DNA from: Isoptericola halotolerans
Lineage (GTDB): Bacteria > Actinomycetota > Actinomycetes > Actinomycetales > Cellulomonadaceae
Assembly (NCBI RefSeq): GCF_013149785.1
Contig: NZ_JABEZU010000005.1
Coordinates: forward strand, 186,001 to 250,000
Direction: 5' to 3'
Length of the DNA: 64,000 bases
Shown here: positions 59,196 to 64,000 of the stretch, one piece after another
Layout: every line of letters begins with the position of its first letter
Numbering within the stretch: the stretch's first letter is position 1
The notes under the pieces: model-generated
Database searches by the model: none
The model's input: the letters and a program-made list of their open reading frames with translations, nothing else
Told to the model about the DNA's origin: nothing
Made by a program: the position numbers and the translations under genes

Positions 59196-60926
59196 ATGTC
59201 CGACGTCGTCCATCCGAGGTCACCGTTCGCGGAGGTCCCGCCCCGCGACGTCGTGCGCGACGTCGTCGCCGTCGTCGCCCTCCTGCTGGCGCTCCCGCTG
59301 CCCTGGAACGTGCTCGACCGCGGCAGTGATCTCCTGTGGGTGGTGCTCACCACGGGGATCGCCGTCCTGGCCGTCTGCGCGCCGTACGCCCGCCGCGCCG
59401 GGGTCCTGCCGGAGGGATGGCGGGGAGTCGCCGAGCCGCGAGCCCGCCTCGTGGGCCTCGCGCCGTACGCGCTGGTCGTGCTGCTGCACCTCGTCCTCGA
59501 CCTGCTGTCCGTGAACGGCGGCGGCGTCGGTGCCGGGCTCGCCCTCGGCCTCGCGGGCGCCGTGCTGGCCGCCGCGTTGCCGACCACGCGCGGGCTGCTG
59601 GCCTCGGCCGTGGTCGTCGCTGTCGTCGCGGTGGCCACCCCGGTGACCTCCGTCGTCGAGGGTCAGCCCTGGCCGATGGTGGTCGGCGCCGCCCTGGCCG
59701 CCCTGCTCGTGCTCGGCATCCTCTGGCTCACCGTGTGGTCCTTCCTGCACGACGACGACGCCGCGGGCATCGTGCTCGTCGCCGTCGGTGCGGCGGTGGC
59801 GCTGGAGCTCGCCCTGCTGGGAGGGAGCTCTCAGCACGGGTGGGTCGAGTCCCTGCACGGGAACCGCTACGGCCTGCTCCTGCTCCCCGTCGTGGCGGCC
59901 TTCGCCGTGCCGCCGGTCCTACGACAGGTCGCCGCCTCGGCGGGCGAGCCCGCCGGGACGAACGCCGCCCGGTGGGTGCGCGTGGCCGTGCGCGCCTTCG
60001 AGCTGATGATCGTCGTGGCGGGCTTCGTCACGCTCGTGGCGGTCGTCCGGCTGGTGGCCGCGGCGTCGGCGGACGTGCCCGGCTTCGGCTTCGGCGTCGA
60101 ACCCGTGCTGCGCCTCATCGTCGGTGCGCTGGTGGTCGTGGTGGCGTTCCTGGCGCGACGAGCGCTGCTCCGGGACGCGCGTGCCGCGCACGCCACCGCG
60201 GTCGGTGCCGCGTGCATCGTGATCGTGCTCGGTCTGGTGATCCTCGTCGCCCGAGCCGGGATCGGCACGCGGTCGCACGTCGAGGAGCTGCTGCTCGCGC
60301 TCGCCCTGCCGGCGATCGTGCTCGGTGCGTTGCTGCTGCCGTCGTCGGTCCGCGAGCTCGTGGATGCGGAGGAGACCGACGCCGCACCCGTGGGCTCCGC
60401 CGACGGCCCCGGGGACGAAGTTGCCGCGGCCCACGGCAGCGGCTCGTTCTCCGCCGTCCCGCTCGGCCGGGTCGCGGCTCCGGCCCCGGACGCTGCCGGC
60501 GTCCACGAGCCTGCTGGGCAGGAGACCGCGGTGCACGAGCCGGTCGTGCAGGCGCCTGTGCAGGCGCCCGTGCAGGCGCCGGCGGGTGATGCCGGTTCGC
60601 GGTGGCGTGGGACCTGGGCGGTCGGCACGGACGCGACCCAGCAGATGGCCCCGGTCGAGGCCTCGGCACAGCCGCAAGCCTCCGTGCCGGAGCCGGCGCA
60701 CACCCAGGTGCTGCCCCCGGTGGCGGACGTCCCGGGTGCGCGCTGGACACCCGAGCAGGCGCTCGATCCGTCGACCCCGTTGGCCGACCTCGCCCAGATC
60801 GTCCAGGAGGCCCCGCACCTGCGGCCTCACGTGGCCGCGAACCCGGCGACGTACCCGGCCCTGCTCGACTGGCTCGGCGCGCTGGGCGACCCGGCGGTGG
60901 ACGCGGCACTGCGCACCCGGCGGTGA
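59196..60926 (+). CDS. Polytopic membrane protein with LRV-like C-terminal domain
   Basis: A 576-residue protein with about eleven hydrophobic helices in the first 390 residues. A disordered acidic/Ala/Pro region follows, including three 12-bp tandem repeats (60546-60581) coding VQAP units. A C-terminal domain (about 515-576) has PLADLAQIVQEAPHLRPHVAANPATYPALLDWL, which resembles the variant leucine-rich repeat modules of actinobacterial membrane proteins. No enzyme motif is seen. ATG 59196 is preceded by AGGGAG. I infer an interaction role for the C-terminus only from the module type. Confidence 0.7.
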   Translation: MSDVVHPRSPFAEVPPRDVVRDVVAVVALLLALPLPWNVLDRGSDLLWVVLTTGIAVLAVCAPYARRAGVLPEGWRGVAEPRARLVGLAPYALVVLLHLVLDLLSVNGGGVGAGLALGLAGAVLAAALPTTRGLLASAVVVAVVAVATPVTSVVEGQPWPMVVGAALAALLVLGILWLTVWSFLHDDDAAGIVLVAVGAAVALELALLGGSSQHGWVESLHGNRYGLLLLPVVAAFAVPPVLRQVAASAGEPAGTNAARWVRVAVRAFELMIVVAGFVTLVAVVRLVAAASADVPGFGFGVEPVLRLIVGALVVVVAFLARRALLRDARAAHATAVGAACIVIVLGLVILVARAGIGTRSHVEELLLALALPAIVLGALLLPSSVRELVDAEETDAAPVGSADGPGDEVAAAHGSGSFSAVPLGRVAAPAPDAAGVHEPAGQETAVHEPVVQAPVQAPVQAPAGDAGSRWRGTWAVGTDATQQMAPVEASAQPQASVPEPAHTQVLPPVADVPGARWTPEQALDPSTPLADLAQIVQEAPHLRPHVAANPATYPALLDWLGALGDPAVDAALRTRR

Positions 60927-60962
60927 ACGCGGACGTCGGGGTGACACACGACACGCACGGTG

Positions 60963-60968
60963 TACGGT
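60963..60968 (+). promoter_or_regulatory. -10 box TACGGT for the leuA leader
   Basis: TACGGT lies 6 nt before the leader-peptide GTG 60975, so the transcript probably begins with the leader peptide itself. Confidence 0.6.
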
Positions 60969-60974
60969 GTGACT

Positions 60975-62877
<1,903 letters not shown>

Positions 62878-62899
62878 CCCCGGTGTCGGGCACACCTGG

Positions 62900-62905
62900 G
62901 ACAAT
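62900..62905 (+). promoter_or_regulatory. -10-like box GACAAT for recO
   Basis: GACAAT lies 6 nt before GTG 62912, the same spacing as at other leaderless genes, with G in place of the first T. Confidence 0.4.
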
Positions 62906-62911
62906 GGTCGG

Positions 62912-63646
62912 GTGCCCCTGTACCGAGACGACGCGATCGTGCTGCGCACCCACAAGCTGGGCGAGGCCGACCGCATCATCACGCTGCTGACGCGCGAGCA
63001 CGGCAAGGTCCGCGCCGTCGGTCGAGGGGTGCGACGCACCTCGTCGCGTTTCGGTGCGCGGCTGGAGCCCTTCATGGCGGTGGACGTCCAGCTCCACACG
63101 GGTCGGAGCCTCGACTCGGTCACGCAGGTCGAGACGGTCGGTGCGTACGCGGGGCCGATCAGCGCGGACTACGGCCTGTACACCGCGGGCGCCGCGATGC
63201 TGGAGGCCGCCGACCGCCTGGTCACCCACGAGCACGAGCCCGCCGTCCAGCAGTACTGGCTGCTGGCCGGCGGGCTGCGCGCCCTGGCGGGCCGCGCGCA
63301 CGCCCCGGGACTCGTGCTGGACTCCTACCTGCTGCGGGCGCTGTCGGTGGCCGGGTGGGCGCCGTCGTTCGCCGACTGCGCGCGCTGCGGCGAACCCGGC
63401 CCGCACCACTCGTTCGCGGTCGGCCAGGGTGGTGCGGTGTGCTCCCGCTGCCGGCCACCGGGGTCGACGGCGCCCGCGCCGGAGACGTTCGTGCTGCTGT
63501 CGGCGCTGCTCGCCGGCGACTGGGACGTCGCCGACGCCGCCGAGCAGCGACACCGTGCGGAGGCGGCCGGGCTCGTGGCCGCCTACTCGCAGTTCTACCT
63601 CGAGCGCACCCTGCGCTCGCTGCGCATGATCGAGAGAGAGGCCTGA
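62912..63646 (+). CDS. recO: DNA repair protein RecO
   Basis: A 244-residue RecO. The N-terminal OB-fold has [41 protein letters not shown] helical middle part contains the zinc site CARCGEP plus CSRCRPPG near residues 153-190. It works with RecF and RecR to load RecA on gapped DNA. Its TGA shares one base with the ATG of the uppS-type gene, so the two are co-translated. Confidence 0.95.
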   Translation: MPLYRDDAIVLRTHKLGEADRIITLLTREHGKVRAVGRGVRRTSSRFGARLEPFMAVDVQLHTGRSLDSVTQVETVGAYAGPISADYGLYTAGAAMLEAADRLVTHEHEPAVQQYWLLAGGLRALAGRAHAPGLVLDSYLLRALSVAGWAPSFADCARCGEPGPHHSFAVGQGGAVCSRCRPPGSTAPAPETFVLLSALLAGDWDVADAAEQRHRAEAAGLVAAYSQFYLERTLRSLRMIEREA

Positions 63647-64000
63647 TGCCCCGCGTCCCCCAGCAGTACGCCGAGCCCTACCCGCACCCGTCCGGCGCGA
63701 CACCGCCGTCGATCCCTGCGGAGTTCGTCCCGCAGCACGTCGCGGTGGTCATGGACGGCAACGGCCGGTGGGCCAACGCCCGGGGGCTGCCCCGTGTCGA
63801 GGGGCACAAGCAGGGGGAGAAGTCCCTGCTGGACGTGGTGGCCGGTGCGGTCCAGATCGGTGTCAAGCACGTCTCGGCGTACGCGTTCAGCACGGAGAAT
63901 TGGAAGCGGTCGCCGGACGAGGTGCGCTTCCTGATGAACTTCAACCGCGACGTGATCCGCCGACGGCGGGACGAGATGTCGTCGTGGGGCGTGCGGATCC
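63646..64000 (+). CDS. uppS: Polyprenyl (UppS-family) diphosphate synthase, 3' end outside the window
   Basis: The first 118 codons of a cis-prenyltransferase. After a Pro-rich N-terminus of about 35 residues come [19 protein letters not shown] (the catalytic aspartate and Gly-Arg-Trp of the family), [13 protein letters not shown], and [22 protein letters not shown]. The enzyme builds the long-chain polyprenyl carrier lipid for cell-wall synthesis. Chain length (decaprenyl or undecaprenyl) cannot be told from this part. ATG 63646 overlaps the recO stop by one base. Confidence 0.92.
   Translation, partial: MPRVPQQYAEPYPHPSGATPPSIPAEFVPQHVAVVMDGNGRWANARGLPRVEGHKQGEKSLLDVVAGAVQIGVKHVSAYAFSTENWKRSPDEVRFLMNFNRDVIRRRRDEMSSWGVRI

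Overview
The window is about 64 kb of very GC-rich chromosome with dense, often overlapping genes. It reads as an actinobacterium of the Micrococcales, probably Cellulomonadaceae or Promicromonosporaceae. The reasons are frequent GTG starts, many apparently leaderless genes with a TANNNT box 6-7 nt before the start, a PimB-like mannosyltransferase, a mycothiol-dependent-isomerase-type protein, and a large secreted GH9 cellulase under a CebR-like operator. Most of the sequence is core chromosome, and several housekeeping blocks are interrupted by accessory genes.

Layout. 1-8.9 kb: an MFS exporter (cut by the window edge), a membrane metallophosphoesterase, a DtxR-type regulator, a second MFS exporter, a VKOR-family protein and leuS. 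8.9-14.8 kb: a four-gene overlapping operon, made of a small membrane protein followed by JetA (DUF3375), JetB (DUF4194) and the SMC-like ATPase JetC. This is a Wadjet/MksBEF-type complex, but no JetD nuclease is present in the window. 14.8-23 kb: a secreted protein of unknown function, glycogen phosphorylase, DegV, ComEA and ComEC. 23.1-29.8 kb: a LuxR ATPase regulator, a PimB-like glycosyltransferase and the GH9 cellulase, which separate comEC from holA. 29.9-31.3 kb: holA and rpsT. 31.4-40.7 kb: a second accessory block with a decayed aminoglycoside-phosphotransferase-like pseudogene, a solitary PemK/MazF-like protein, a DeoR-regulated sugar operon (binding protein, two permeases, class II aldolase, ADP-dependent-type kinase), an enoyl-CoA hydratase and an MDMPI-type protein.

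40.8-64 kb: lepA and hemW, two DUF4870 genes, DUF4282, DUF3097, an abnormal 197-bp G/C-run palindrome, a large LuxR/AAA regulator with a coupled small gene, then hrcA (CIRCE) and dnaJ, an 89-bp tandem repeat, rsmE, a HIT protein, phoH, ybeY, a CBS-domain transporter, era, a membrane hydrolase, a membrane protein with a repeat-like C-terminus, leuA with a leucine leader peptide, recO and the start of a UppS-family gene.

How the parts work together. The DeoR operon encodes an import, phosphorylation and aldol-cleavage route for an unknown sugar and has no ABC ATPase of its own. GH9 probably feeds cello-oligosaccharide metabolism. The most interesting items are the JetD-less JetABC operon, the ADP-kinase/aldolase operon, the tandem repeats that extend into the rsmE start, the phosphotransferase pseudogene with its catalytic core deleted, and the poly-G/poly-C palindrome, which may be an assembly artefact.
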